A stretch of DNA of 64,000 nt from Archangium lipolyticum (GTDB taxonomy: Bacteria; Myxococcota; Myxococcia; Myxococcales; Myxococcaceae): assembly GCF_024623785.1 (NCBI RefSeq), contig NZ_JANKBZ010000009.1, positions 248,001 to 312,000 on the forward strand, in the 5' to 3' direction. Positions 25,681 through 34,483 of this stretch are shown here, piece by piece. Position 1 is the stretch's first letter, and each line of letters starts with the position of its first letter. A program made the position numbers and the translations under genes. The notes below the pieces were generated by a model. The model saw only the letters and a program-made list of their open reading frames with translations, was not told where the DNA came from and made no database searches.

Positions 25681-26505
25681 ATGAGAACCGGACTGATGAC
25701 CGCGCTGTGCACGCTCGTGCTGACCACGGGGTGCGTCACCCAGGGCAAGTACGACCTGGCGATGCAGAACGCCCAGACGCTGGAGGAGCAGCTGAAGGCG
25801 GAGCAGGGCGCGCGGGCGGCGGCCGACGAGAAGGTGAAGGGGCTGGAGGAGCAGGTGGCCGGGCTGGAGCGGGACAAGGAGGCACTGGCCACGCGGCTCA
25901 ACACCGCCGAGGCGAGGCTGACGGCGGGTGCGGCCGAGCGCCGGGCGCTGGAGCAGAAGAACGCCGAGCTCACCGCGCTCAATGACGAGCTGGCCAGCTC
26001 CAAGCGCAAGCTGACCGAGGCCAAGGAGGCGCTGGAGAAGAAGAGCGCCGAGTACGAGAGCCTGGCCAAGAGCCTGGAGCAGGAGATCTCCGAGGGGAAG
26101 ATCGAGCTGTCCGAGCTGAAGGGCCGGATGACGGTGAACCTCAAGGACAAGATTCTCTTCGCCTCCGGCTCGGCGCGGGTGGGCAAGGAGGGGCAGGCGG
26201 CGCTGGCGAAGATCGCCGAGGCGCTCAAGGGGGTGCAGGGGAAGATCATCCGGGTGGAGGGGCACACGGATGACGTGCCGACGGATGCCAAGGGCCCGTT
26301 CCCGAGCAACTGGGAGCTGAGCCTGGCGCGGGCGATGGCGGTGGTGCGGTCGCTGCAGGACGCGGGGGTGGACCCCACCGTGCTCTCCGCCGCGGGTTAC
26401 GGCCCGTACCAGCCGATCGCGGCCAACGACTCGCCGGAGAACCGCAGCCTCAACCGGCGCATTGAAATCGTCCTGGCGCCTGGGATGGGCACGGGCGGGC
26501 GCTGA
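25681..26505 (+). CDS. OmpA-family lipoprotein with coiled-coil stalk
   Basis: A 274-residue outer-membrane lipoprotein. Signal MRTGLMTALCTLVLTTGC ends in lipobox TTGC (Cys18). Residues about 25-145 are a long heptad-rich coiled coil (LEEQLKAEQGARAAADEKVK and similar). The C-terminal OmpA domain (about 155-265) has ILFASGSARVGKEG, VEGHTDDVP, NWELSLARAMAVVRSL and NRSLNRRIEIVLAP, including the Asp and Arg that bind the peptide stem of peptidoglycan. The protein should tether the outer membrane to the cell wall over a distance set by the coiled coil. ATG 25681 follows GGGAGAG. Convergent with mfd. Confidence 0.92.
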   Translation: MRTGLMTALCTLVLTTGCVTQGKYDLAMQNAQTLEEQLKAEQGARAAADEKVKGLEEQVAGLERDKEALATRLNTAEARLTAGAAERRALEQKNAELTALNDELASSKRKLTEAKEALEKKSAEYESLAKSLEQEISEGKIELSELKGRMTVNLKDKILFASGSARVGKEGQAALAKIAEALKGVQGKIIRVEGHTDDVPTDAKGPFPSNWELSLARAMAVVRSLQDAGVDPTVLSAAGYGPYQPIAANDSPENRSLNRRIEIVLAPGMGTGGR

Positions 26506-26529
26506 GGCGCGCGGAACGGGTAGGCGTGA

Positions 26530-26555
26530 GGCGCGATGGGCAGGGCCATCGCGCC
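26530..26555. terminator. Bidirectional hairpin between ompA-like gene and mfd
   Basis: ggcgcgatgg (26530-26539) and ccatcgcgcc (26546-26555) make a perfect 10-bp stem with a six-base loop in the 57-base gap between two convergent stops. No T-run follows on either strand. Confidence 0.5.
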
Positions 26556-26562
26556 GGCCCGG

Positions 26563-29500
26563 CTATGCCTGCGGCAGGGCGCAGGTGCCGAGATCGCGCA
26601 GCACCTTCTTGGCCTCGGCGATGAGGGCCTGGTCCCGTATCTCGGCGCCCAGCTTCACCACCAGCTTCATGTCCGGGGTGAGCCGGTAGAAGCCCTTGGA
26701 CTTCTGCACCAGCGCCGCCACCTTCATGCCGTCCAGCAGCGCGTCCGCGCCCAGCGTCACCACCAGCCGGCCCGGACCTCCCTCCAGCGCGCGCAGCCTC
26801 AAGTCCCGCATGTCGATCTTCAGCAGCGTCTGCTCCGAGAGGTTGTCCACCTCGTCCGGGGCCTCGCCGAAGCGATCCACCAGCTCGGAGCGCAGGTCCT
26901 GCACCTCGTCCGGATTGCTGGCCTGGCTGAAGCGCTTGTAGAACACCAGCCGCTGGTGCACGTCCGGCACGTAGTCGTCCGGGATGAGCGCGGCCAGGGG
27001 CATGGTGATCTCCGGCTCGATCTGAACCCGGGGCGGCTCGCCCCGCACCTCCGCCACCGCCTCCTCCAGCAGCTGCGCGTACAGGTCGAAGCCGATGGCC
27101 GAGATGGAGCCCGACTGCTCGGCGCCCAGCAGGTTGCCCGCGCCGCGGATCTCCAGGTCGTGGCTGGCGATGGTGAAGCCCGCGCCCAGCTCGGTGAAGC
27201 GCTGCAACACCTCCAGGCGGCGCTGCGCGTCCTTGCTGATCGTCGTCCGCGCCGGCACCAGCAGGTACGCGTACGCGCGCTCCTTCGAGCGGCCCACCCG
27301 TCCTCGCAGCTGGTAGAGCTGCGCCAGTCCGAACGTGTCCGCCCGGTTGACGATCATCGTGTTGGCGCTCGAGATGTCGATGCCGCTCTCGATGATGCTG
27401 GTGCACAGCAGCACCTGGTACTTCCGCTCGGTGAACTCCAGCATCGCCTTCTCGAGCTGGCCCTCGCCCATCTGCCCGTGCGCCACGCCGATGGAGACGT
27501 TCGGCACCAGCTTCTTGAGCGTGTCCTCCATCGCGGGCAGTGACTCCACCCGGTTGTGCACGAAGAAGACCTGGCCCCCTCGCGCCACCTCGCGCTCGAT
27601 GGCGTCCTTGACGGTCTGCTCGTCGAACTTCATCACGAAGGTGCGGATGGCGCGCCGGTCCTGCGGCGGCGTCGCGATGATGCTCATCTCGCGCACACCC
27701 GACATCGCCATGTGCAGCGTGCGCGGAATCGGCGTCGCCGACAGCGTCAGCACGTCCACCATCGCCCGCAGCTTCTTGATCTGCTCCTTGTGCTTCACCC
27801 CGAAGCGCTGCTCCTCGTCCACCACCAGCAGCCCCAGGTCCTTGAAGGCCACGTCCCCACCCAGCAGCTTGTGCGTGCCGATGAGGATGTCCACCTTGCC
27901 GTCCTTGGCGCGCTTGAGGATCTCCCGCACCTCTTGCGGCTTCTTCATCCCGGAGATGACCTCCACCACCACCGGGTAGTCCTTGAAGCGCTTCTTGAAG
28001 GACAGGTAGTGCTGCTGCGCCAGCACCGTGGTGGGCACCAGCACCGCCACCTGCTTGCGATCCAACGTCGCCTTGAAGGCGGCCCGCATCGCCACCTCCG
28101 TCTTGCCGTACCCCACGTCACCGCAGACGAGCCGGTCCATCGGCTCGGACTTCTGCATGTCGCTGAGCACGTCCTCGATGGCCTTCGCCTGGTCCGGCGT
28201 CTCCTCGAACTCGAAGTCCGCCTCGAACTGGGCGAAGTACCGATCCGGTGCGCTGAAGGCGTGGCCCGGGTGCGCCCGGCGTGCCGCGGCGATGTTGAGC
28301 AGATCCGCCGCCATCTTGAGCAGCTGCTCCTTGACCTTCTTCTTCGTCTTCTCCCAGGACGTCGTCCCGAGCTTGTCCAGCGTCACCTTGGTGGGGTCTC
28401 CACCGGTGAACTTCTGGATGAGCCGCATGCGGCTCACCGGGAGGTAGATCTTGTCCCGGCCCGCGTACTCCAGGACGAGGAAGTCCCCGGGCACCCCGTT
28501 CACCTGCATCTTCGTCAGGCCCGCGTAGCGGCCCAGGCCGAAGTCGGTGTGGACGATGATGTCGCCTTCCTTCAGATCCTTGAAGCCCGCGGCGAAGGCA
28601 TCCAGGCTCTTCGAGCGCCGCACGCGCCTGCGGGCCCGCGCTCCGAAGATCTCCTCGTCCGAGAGCACCGCCAGTCCACCGACTCCATCCACGAAGCCGT
28701 GGCTCACCTCGCCCGTGAAGAGGTGGGCATGCACCGAGGGCTCGTAGAGCTTCGATGCATCCACGAGCGGCTCGGTGTGGACGCGGACCATCACGTTGCG
28801 GTCCAGCAGCAGGCGCTTGAGCTTGTCCGCCTGGCTGAGCGAGCCGCACGCCACCGCGCAGGCGATGCGGGTGTCGCGCCAGCGCTGGAGTCGCTCGACG
28901 AGCGGCGTGAGCGCGCCCTCCTCTCCGTGGTGGGCGAGGATGGCCTCTCGCACATCCTGCGTGGTGCCGAAGGGGAAGTGCACCGGCGCCTCGCCCTGGG
29001 TGAGCGACAGGCCTCCGCCCTCCATCACGCGGAAGGCCGCGAGCCGCTCCTCCGCCTGCTCATGGGTGAGGAAGTGCTCCGCTGGCGGATAGGCGAGATC
29101 CTGCCGCGCGTCGGACGCCTCGGCGGAGCGCTCCACCTCCTTCCACAGCTCCCCGGCCACGCGCTCGAGGCCCATGGGGTCGTCCAGGTAGAAGAACGGC
29201 TCCGCGTGCCACCGCGTCAGGTAGTCGAAGAGGGTGCCCAGGCCTCCCTCGAAGAAGCCGGGCAGCAGCGCCTCCAGACCGAAGCCGGGCAGGCCCTCGC
29301 GGATGGCGTCGAGCCGCTCGCGCAGCTTCGTGGTGGGCAGGTTGATGCGGTCCGCCACGCTCCGGGCGGCGGCCTCGGCATTCGCGCGCGTCTGCTCGGA
29401 GAAGATGACCTCGCGCGCTGGCAGGAGGATGATCTCCTTGAGCGTGTCCACCGTGCGCTGCGTCTCCGGATCGAACGCGCGGATGGACTCGATGGTGTCG

Positions 29501-30141
29501 CCGAAGAACTCGATGCGGACGGGCTTCTCGTAGAGCGGGCTGAAGACGTCCACGAGACCGCCACGCACGGAGAAGGTGCCCAGGTCCTCGACCAGCGGGC
29601 TGGACTGGTAGCCCATGTTGGCCAGCTTGCGGGCGAGCTCGTCCCGGTCGAAGTCCTGGCCCACGACGAGGCGCTCGGACAGCTCGCCCATCACCTTCGG
29701 AGGCAGCACCTTGCGTAGCAGGCCGCGCAGCGAGAGCACCAGCGCGGGAAAGCGCGTGCCCTGGTGGAGGTGGAAGAGGGCGCCGAGCCGGTCCGCGACG
29801 ACGTCCGCGTCCGGGGATAGCTCGTCGTAGGGGAGCACCTCGTCGGCCGGCAGGCGCAGGACGTGGGGCTCGAGCGGGGTGCCTCGCCCGCCCAGGAAGA
29901 AGGCGAGGTCATTCGCGAGGGCATCCGCGGACTCCTCGTCGGTGGTGACGCAGACGAGCGGCGCCTTCAGGGTGCGCGTCAGCTGGGCGAGCGCATGGCC
30001 TCGAGCGGCCCCCTGGAGTCCTTGCGTGCGGACACGCTGCCCGGCGCGCAGCAGCTCCAGCACTCGGGCGAAAGGGTCCCCAGCCATCGGAGGCGCACGC
30101 AGCGCCTCCACATCGAGCTTCTGGGTAAAAGGAGTGTCCAT
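26563..30141 (-). CDS. mfd: Transcription-repair coupling factor Mfd
   Basis: A protein of 1192 residues, the usual size. It removes RNA polymerase stalled at DNA lesions and recruits UvrA. Order of parts: UvrB-like N-terminal module (to about 350), RNA polymerase-binding CarD-like RID around 527-570 (DIIVHTDFGLGRYAGL, YLPVSRM), then RecG-like translocase domains with Walker A GDVGYGKTEVAMRA near 675, the DEEQRFG box near 775, TLSATPIPRTLHMAMSG and QLRGRVGRS, and the C-terminal TRCF domain around 1035-1130. The ATG beginning MDTPFTQKL was preferred to one 19 codons upstream because the extension is unlike other Mfd proteins. Confidence 0.97.
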   Translation of the reverse strand: MDTPFTQKLDVEALRAPPMAGDPFARVLELLRAGQRVRTQGLQGAARGHALAQLTRTLKAPLVCVTTDEESADALANDLAFFLGGRGTPLEPHVLRLPADEVLPYDELSPDADVVADRLGALFHLHQGTRFPALVLSLRGLLRKVLPPKVMGELSERLVVGQDFDRDELARKLANMGYQSSPLVEDLGTFSVRGGLVDVFSPLYEKPVRIEFFGDTIESIRAFDPETQRTVDTLKEIILLPAREVIFSEQTRANAEAAARSVADRINLPTTKLRERLDAIREGLPGFGLEALLPGFFEGGLGTLFDYLTRWHAEPFFYLDDPMGLERVAGELWKEVERSAEASDARQDLAYPPAEHFLTHEQAEERLAAFRVMEGGGLSLTQGEAPVHFPFGTTQDVREAILAHHGEEGALTPLVERLQRWRDTRIACAVACGSLSQADKLKRLLLDRNVMVRVHTEPLVDASKLYEPSVHAHLFTGEVSHGFVDGVGGLAVLSDEEIFGARARRRVRRSKSLDAFAAGFKDLKEGDIIVHTDFGLGRYAGLTKMQVNGVPGDFLVLEYAGRDKIYLPVSRMRLIQKFTGGDPTKVTLDKLGTTSWEKTKKKVKEQLLKMAADLLNIAAARRAHPGHAFSAPDRYFAQFEADFEFEETPDQAKAIEDVLSDMQKSEPMDRLVCGDVGYGKTEVAMRAAFKATLDRKQVAVLVPTTVLAQQHYLSFKKRFKDYPVVVEVISGMKKPQEVREILKRAKDGKVDILIGTHKLLGGDVAFKDLGLLVVDEEQRFGVKHKEQIKKLRAMVDVLTLSATPIPRTLHMAMSGVREMSIIATPPQDRRAIRTFVMKFDEQTVKDAIEREVARGGQVFFVHNRVESLPAMEDTLKKLVPNVSIGVAHGQMGEGQLEKAMLEFTERKYQVLLCTSIIESGIDISSANTMIVNRADTFGLAQLYQLRGRVGRSKERAYAYLLVPARTTISKDAQRRLEVLQRFTELGAGFTIASHDLEIRGAGNLLGAEQSGSISAIGFDLYAQLLEEAVAEVRGEPPRVQIEPEITMPLAALIPDDYVPDVHQRLVFYKRFSQASNPDEVQDLRSELVDRFGEAPDEVDNLSEQTLLKIDMRDLRLRALEGGPGRLVVTLGADALLDGMKVAALVQKSKGFYRLTPDMKLVVKLGAEIRDQALIAEAKKVLRDLGTCALPQA

Positions 30142-30211
30142 CCGTGGAGCGCCTCGGAGCGCCCCAGGGTAATTAGGAGCCGGATGGGTGTAGGTCAACG
30201 GGAGAGCGAGG

Positions 30212-30247
30212 GGCCCGGTTGGCGACAGTCGCCCAGGGCACCGGGCC
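30212..30247 (-). terminator. Two-tier hairpin after the small cytochrome gene
   Basis: Outer stem ggcccggt (30212-30219) with accgggcc (30240-30247); inside it ggcga and tcgcc form a second short stem around 30221-30233. It lies just downstream of the cytochrome stop on the minus strand and upstream of mfd, so it could separate the two transcripts. Confidence 0.4.
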
Positions 30248-30260
30248 TACAGCCACCTAC

Positions 30261-30587
30261 TCAGCCCTTCTTGAAGGTGCGGACGAACTTCACCAGGGAG
30301 TCGATCTGCTCGGGGGTCAGCTTCTCCTTGTAGGGCTTCATCTTCTTGTTGCGGGGAGAGCCGTCGGAGATGACCTCGCGGATGTCCTCGTCGGTCTGGG
30401 CCTTCTGCCAGGCAGGCTGGGACAGGTCGACGATGGACTCCTTCTTGCCCATCTGGGTCTGCGCGCGGCCATCCGGTCCGTGGCAGGACTTGCACTTCTG
30501 CGTCCACAGCTCGGCGGCGGTTTCGTCGGAGGCGGAGGCGGTGGTGGCCAGGGAGAAGGACAGCAGCAGGGCAATCCGGGTCTTCAT
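30261..30587 (-). CDS. Small periplasmic class I cytochrome c
   Basis: A 108-residue secreted protein. Signal MKTRIALLLSFSLATTASAS is followed by the heme motif CKSCH (about residue 32) and the likely axial Met in PRNKKMKPYKEKLTPEQIDSL, with the closing VKFVRTFKKG helix, all typical of small mono-heme electron carriers. GGAGA lies ten bases before the ATG. There is no partner gene on either side, since mfd and an SGNH-like acyl-modification gene flank it, so its redox partner is unknown; the cytochromes at 11 kb and 20 kb are possible partners. Confidence 0.9.
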   Translation of the reverse strand: MKTRIALLLSFSLATTASASDETAAELWTQKCKSCHGPDGRAQTQMGKKESIVDLSQPAWQKAQTDEDIREVISDGSPRNKKMKPYKEKLTPEQIDSLVKFVRTFKKG

Positions 30588-30706
30588 GTTGGGGGGGTCT
30601 CCTCGGAGGAGCGGATCGGGAAGGCGCTCAGTGTCGACCGGCCGGGAGGCCGGTGGCCAGAGGCAAACCACCCGGGGCCGTGCACCCGCACATCGCGTCC
30701 GGGTGG

Positions 30707-31750
30707 TCAGGGAGTGCGGGTAGCCAACCCGCCGGGTGCCTGGCGAAGCAGCTCCTGCCCGAGCAGGTGGGTGAACCCGGTGGCCGCGCGGGAGTCGAGG
30801 TGCGAGCCATCCGGGCACTCGAAGCGGGCCAGCGCGGGGCTGTCCTCGAAGGAGAGGCCCTGGCTGCCTGTACGCTCGAGGAGCCGCTCCCAGTACAGCG
30901 CACGCGGGTAGCGCGTGTCCTCGATGCGCCGCACCGTGCCCGAGGACACCATCCGCACGAAGACGACCTCTCCGCCGCGCGACCGGATGCGCTCCACCTG
31001 GGCGGATACCCGCTCCAGCAGGGCCTCCAGCTCGGCGGCCTCCGGCGTCCTCCCGTGCGCGTCCTGGTAGCGCCGCTCCCACGCGTGACGCAGGGCCGCG
31101 ACGTCGACTCCCTCGAAGTGGGAGGGCTGGTGGCGGTCGGCCCGGGTGCGGTTGAGGGGCGGGGGCGGCAGCGTCCGGTTCACCAGCAGGTGGTGCAGCA
31201 CCCCCTTGGGCTGTACGGCCGACAGCAGCACCACGAGGTGCTCCTGGAAGGGCAACCGCAACGCCGTCTCCCAGTCCTCCACGAAGGTGCGGTGGGCGTG
31301 TCGCGCCACGTACGAGGCGGGCCGCGCGCGCACCTCGTTCGGCTCCACCGAGAAGAAGAGCGTCGGGCTCACCTCGCACAGCACCAGCCCGCGGAAACGC
31401 TCATCCGCGGCGAGGTCCTCCAACACCGGCAGGCTGCTGGAGCCGCTGATGGAGAGCTGCATCACCCGTGCTCCACCCAGCGCCTGGGACAGCACCTCGG
31501 GCACCAGACCCACCTGGAACCGCGACGAGCCCAGCATCACCACGGCGCTCCCATCCCCCTCGCTCGCACGGGCCCGCTCCAGGGACCACAGCTCCGGGGT
31601 GTCCTTCACGCTCGGCTGGAAGCCGCGGACGCGCCAGCCCCACTCGGCGCCCGCCAGGAGGACTCCCGCCGCGAGCAGCGCCACCCACCACACCCGCCCC
31701 AGCGCGCCGGACGCGGGCGCCTCGCTAGAACTGGAAGTAGATGAACGCAC
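30707..31750 (-). CDS. SGNH-like membrane-anchored protein, partner of the MBOAT acyltransferase
   Basis: A 347-residue protein with one N-terminal membrane anchor (VWWVALLAAGVLLAGAEWGW) and a large exported domain. SGNH-type blocks can be seen: VVMLGSSRFQVGL (nucleophile Ser), LSISGSSSLP (block II), and DGSHLDSRAATGFTHLLG near the C-terminus with the Asp-x-x-His pair. Proteins of this kind (AlgJ/AlgX, PatB) receive an acyl group from an MBOAT membrane protein and attach it to a polysaccharide or peptidoglycan. The gene starts inside the end of the MBOAT gene (26-base overlap), so the two are coupled. Substrate unknown; the neighbouring glycan locus is the obvious candidate. Confidence 0.75.
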   Translation of the reverse strand: MRSSTSSSSEAPASGALGRVWWVALLAAGVLLAGAEWGWRVRGFQPSVKDTPELWSLERARASEGDGSAVVMLGSSRFQVGLVPEVLSQALGGARVMQLSISGSSSLPVLEDLAADERFRGLVLCEVSPTLFFSVEPNEVRARPASYVARHAHRTFVEDWETALRLPFQEHLVVLLSAVQPKGVLHHLLVNRTLPPPPLNRTRADRHQPSHFEGVDVAALRHAWERRYQDAHGRTPEAAELEALLERVSAQVERIRSRGGEVVFVRMVSSGTVRRIEDTRYPRALYWERLLERTGSQGLSFEDSPALARFECPDGSHLDSRAATGFTHLLGQELLRQAPGGLATRTP

Positions 31751-33149
31751 GGTCGACTCCGGTGGCGGTGACGAGGGCCACGAGCATCACCGTCATGGCG
31801 CTCGCCGAGGCCCACCAGGGGACGGACGTGAACACCTCCGGCAGGGGCACGTCGCGGTAGCGCCACTGCGCGGCCAGCAGCGCGCCCACGGTGAGCACCG
31901 CCAGGCCCATGTCGAACTGGCTCAGCAGGCCGCCCGCGTCGGCTCCCGAGCCGCCCACCATGGCGCGCACCACGGTGAAGGCGGTGGCGAAGTCCGGGGC
32001 GCGGAAGAACACCCAGGCGAAGCAGACGCCCACGAACGTCACCGCCACGCCCGCGAACCGGCCCACGGGAGCCCGAGCCCAGCGCGGCTTCTCCAGCAGG
32101 GGCCGCAGCATGCGCTCGGCGATGAGGAACAGCCCGTGCAGCCCGCCCCAGACGACGAAGGTCCACGAGGCCCCGTGCCACAGCCCGCCCAGCAGCATCG
32201 TCAGCATCAGGTTGACGTGCGTGCGCGCGGGCCCGTGCCGGTTGCCGCCGAGCGGGATGTAGAGGTAGTCGCGCAACCAGCTCGACAGGGAGATGTGCCA
32301 CCGGCGCCAGAAGTCGCTGAAGCCGATGGCCGCGTAGGGGCTCTGGAAGTTGTCCGGCAGGTGGAAGCCGAAGCACAGGGCCACGCCGATGGCGCACAGC
32401 GAGTAGCCCGCGAAGTCGCAGAAGATCTGCCCCGAGAAGGCGAGCGCCGCGCTCCAGGCCTCTCCACCCGAGGGCTTCGCGCCGGGGGCGAACACGGTGT
32501 CCACCAGCGGCGCGAGCAGCCCATCGGCGAGCACCGCCTTCTCGAACACGCCCAGCACCAGCAGCAGCAGACCCCACTGGAGCTGGGACGGGGTGGCGCG
32601 CCGCGGCTGGGTGCACTGGGGCAGGAAGTCGCGGGGCCGGACGATGGGGCCGGCCACCAGATGCGGGAAGAAGGTGAGGAAGAGGGCGAAGTCGAGGAAC
32701 GAGTCCCAGGGCTTCTCGTGTCCCCGGTAGACGTCGAGGGTGTAGGCGAGCGATTCGAACGTATAGAAGGAGATGGCCACGGGCAGGACGACGTCCACCC
32801 GGGGAACGTGCAGGGGCACGCCGAGCGCGAGGAAGAGGGCGTTGGTGTTGTCCGCGAGGAAGGGCCCGTACTTGAAGAAGGCGAGCAGTCCGAGGTTGCT
32901 GGCGAGGCTCACTCCGAGCAGGGCCTTGCGCCAGGCGGGTGTCCGGGCCGAGGCGAGGGCGCGCGCGAGGAACCAGTCCAGGGTGATGGCGTACCAGAGC
33001 AGTGGCAGGAAGAGGGGATTCCAGGCCGCGTAGAAGAGGCTGCTCGCCACCAGCAGGTTGAGCTTCCGGACCCGCCACGTGAGCGGCAGGTGATGCAGCA
33101 CGAGGCCGAGGGCCAGGAAGGCCAGGAACGACAGGGAGTTGAAGACCAT
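31725..33149 (-). CDS. MBOAT-family O-acyltransferase (AlgI-like)
   Basis: A 474-residue integral membrane protein with about 11 hydrophobic segments. Diagnostic regions: VFNSLSFLAFLALGLVLHHL at the start, AISFYTFESLAYTLDVYRG, FFPHLVAGPIVRPRDFLPQ, FWRRWHISLSSWLRDYLYIPLGG split over two helices, and MLLGGLWHGASWTFVVWGGLHG with the catalytic His. These match AlgI/DltB-type MBOATs that move acyl groups across the membrane for O-acetylation of exported glycans. The ATG giving MVFNSLSFL was chosen; the earlier start adds a 29-residue Pro/Arg-rich tail. Paired with the downstream SGNH-like gene. Confidence 0.93.
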   Translation of the reverse strand: MVFNSLSFLAFLALGLVLHHLPLTWRVRKLNLLVASSLFYAAWNPLFLPLLWYAITLDWFLARALASARTPAWRKALLGVSLASNLGLLAFFKYGPFLADNTNALFLALGVPLHVPRVDVVLPVAISFYTFESLAYTLDVYRGHEKPWDSFLDFALFLTFFPHLVAGPIVRPRDFLPQCTQPRRATPSQLQWGLLLLVLGVFEKAVLADGLLAPLVDTVFAPGAKPSGGEAWSAALAFSGQIFCDFAGYSLCAIGVALCFGFHLPDNFQSPYAAIGFSDFWRRWHISLSSWLRDYLYIPLGGNRHGPARTHVNLMLTMLLGGLWHGASWTFVVWGGLHGLFLIAERMLRPLLEKPRWARAPVGRFAGVAVTFVGVCFAWVFFRAPDFATAFTVVRAMVGGSGADAGGLLSQFDMGLAVLTVGALLAAQWRYRDVPLPEVFTSVPWWASASAMTVMLVALVTATGVDRAFIYFQF

Positions 33150-33322
33150 GTGTGCCGGTGCCCCCGGCGGCCGATCTTCGGTGGCCCGGCGGGAGGCGCG
33201 CGGGCTCGGGGGGCCGCGAGGGGAGCTACCTGCCATTCAGGCAACAGTCCGGATGCAGGCTGTGTTCATTGACAGATGGGCCCGCGTTGGAAACCATCCG
33301 CCCCCCTGATGAAAGGTGCCGG

Positions 33323-34462
33323 GTGACATCGCCTCAGACGACGGAGCTGCAGCGGGCCAACTATCTCCCGACGCTCGATGGCTGGCGGGCCATCGCCATC
33401 ATCGCCGTGCTGATCTGCCACGCGTCCGATGCGCCACTGCTCGCGCGTGAGGGGCCGGGGGGCTTCTGGCACGACCTCACCCGGTACGGCGCCGAGGGCG
33501 TGTCCCTCTTCTTCGGACTGAGCGGCTTCCTCATCACCTACCGGCTGTTGCAGGAGCAGCAGCGGACGGGCGGCATCAGCCTCCGGCGCTTCTACGGGCG
33601 CCGGGTCCTCCGCATCCTGCCGGCGTGCCTGGCCTACCTGCTGACGGTGACGGCGCTGACGGGCGCGGGGCTGCTGGCCGTCCACCGCGAGGACCTGCTC
33701 AGCTCGTTCCTCTTCTACCGGAACTACCTCTCGCCCGCCCAGGTCGGCACCTGGTACACGGGGCACTTCTGGACGCTGGCCATCGAGGAGCACTTCTACC
33801 TGCTCTGGCCCGGCCTGCTGGTGCTCGCTGGCTCGCGGCGCGCGCTCTGGCTCTCCGCCCTGCTGGGCGCGGGCGTGGCCTTCTGGCGTTGGATCGAAAT
33901 CCGCTTCCATCCCACCGCGGCCTGGCTCACCCAGATGGACATGTCCGTGCGGACGGACATCCGCATCGACGGCCTGCTGTGGGGCGCGTGCGTGGCGCTG
34001 CTGCTCTTCCACGGCTCGCGGGAGCAGTGGCTGCGCAAGCTGTTCGCCTCGCGGTGGACCTGGGCGGCCCTGGTGGTGCTGGCCGCCATCTGTCTGAAGG
34101 GCTCGTTGCTGCCGTTCAACGGCATGTGGTGGGCGCTGCTCATCCCCTTCTTCTTCGTGGGGACCGTGCTCCATCCCACGGGGCTGCTCGGCAGGCTGCT
34201 GGAGTCCCCGGTCCTCACCTGGGTGGGGCGGCTCTCCTACAGCCTCTACCTGTGGCAGCAGCTCTTCCTGGTGGGCGCGGTGATGAAGCGCCCGCTGCCC
34301 TTCGGCCCGTTCCAGGAGCTGCCGCTGAACATCGTGGCCGCCTTCGCCTGCGCGGCCCTCAGCTACTACGCGCTGGAGAAGCCGCTGGTGGGCGTGGGCA
34401 AGCGCCTGTTCTCGGCGGGCGAGCGGCGGGCCCCTGGGGCCGAGCCCTCCTCCGCGCGGTAG
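33323..34462 (+). CDS. Acyltransferase 3 family protein (OafA-like)
   Basis: A 379-residue membrane protein with about ten hydrophobic segments. It carries the family markers: YLPTLDGWRAIAIIAVLICHA at the N-terminus with the essential His, FFGLSGFLITYRLLQEQ, RRFYGRRVLRILPA, and GHFWTLAIEEHFYLLWP. Such proteins transfer acetyl or other acyl groups to surface sugars, for example O-antigen or Nod factor. There is no C-terminal SGNH domain. Start: GTG with AAAGGTG five bases upstream; the upstream in-frame sequence is outside the family. It is divergent from the MBOAT gene over 173 bases, so this window has two unrelated acyl-transfer systems side by side. Confidence 0.9.
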   Translation: MTSPQTTELQRANYLPTLDGWRAIAIIAVLICHASDAPLLAREGPGGFWHDLTRYGAEGVSLFFGLSGFLITYRLLQEQQRTGGISLRRFYGRRVLRILPACLAYLLTVTALTGAGLLAVHREDLLSSFLFYRNYLSPAQVGTWYTGHFWTLAIEEHFYLLWPGLLVLAGSRRALWLSALLGAGVAFWRWIEIRFHPTAAWLTQMDMSVRTDIRIDGLLWGACVALLLFHGSREQWLRKLFASRWTWAALVVLAAICLKGSLLPFNGMWWALLIPFFFVGTVLHPTGLLGRLLESPVLTWVGRLSYSLYLWQQLFLVGAVMKRPLPFGPFQELPLNIVAAFACAALSYYALEKPLVGVGKRLFSAGERRAPGAEPSSAR

Positions 34463-34483
34463 CCCCAGGCGCTTCGGTAGGGT

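Noticed and set aside
27556-29718. A 720-residue open frame on the plus strand, opposite mfd
   Set aside because: It is the mirror of a perfectly conserved gene; its composition (His, Leu, Arg, Val) is that of a shadow frame and no start or ribosome site fits.
34433-34469. cctggggc and gccccagg as a terminator between convergent genes
   Set aside because: The loop would be 21 bases and the stem only eight; too weak to list.
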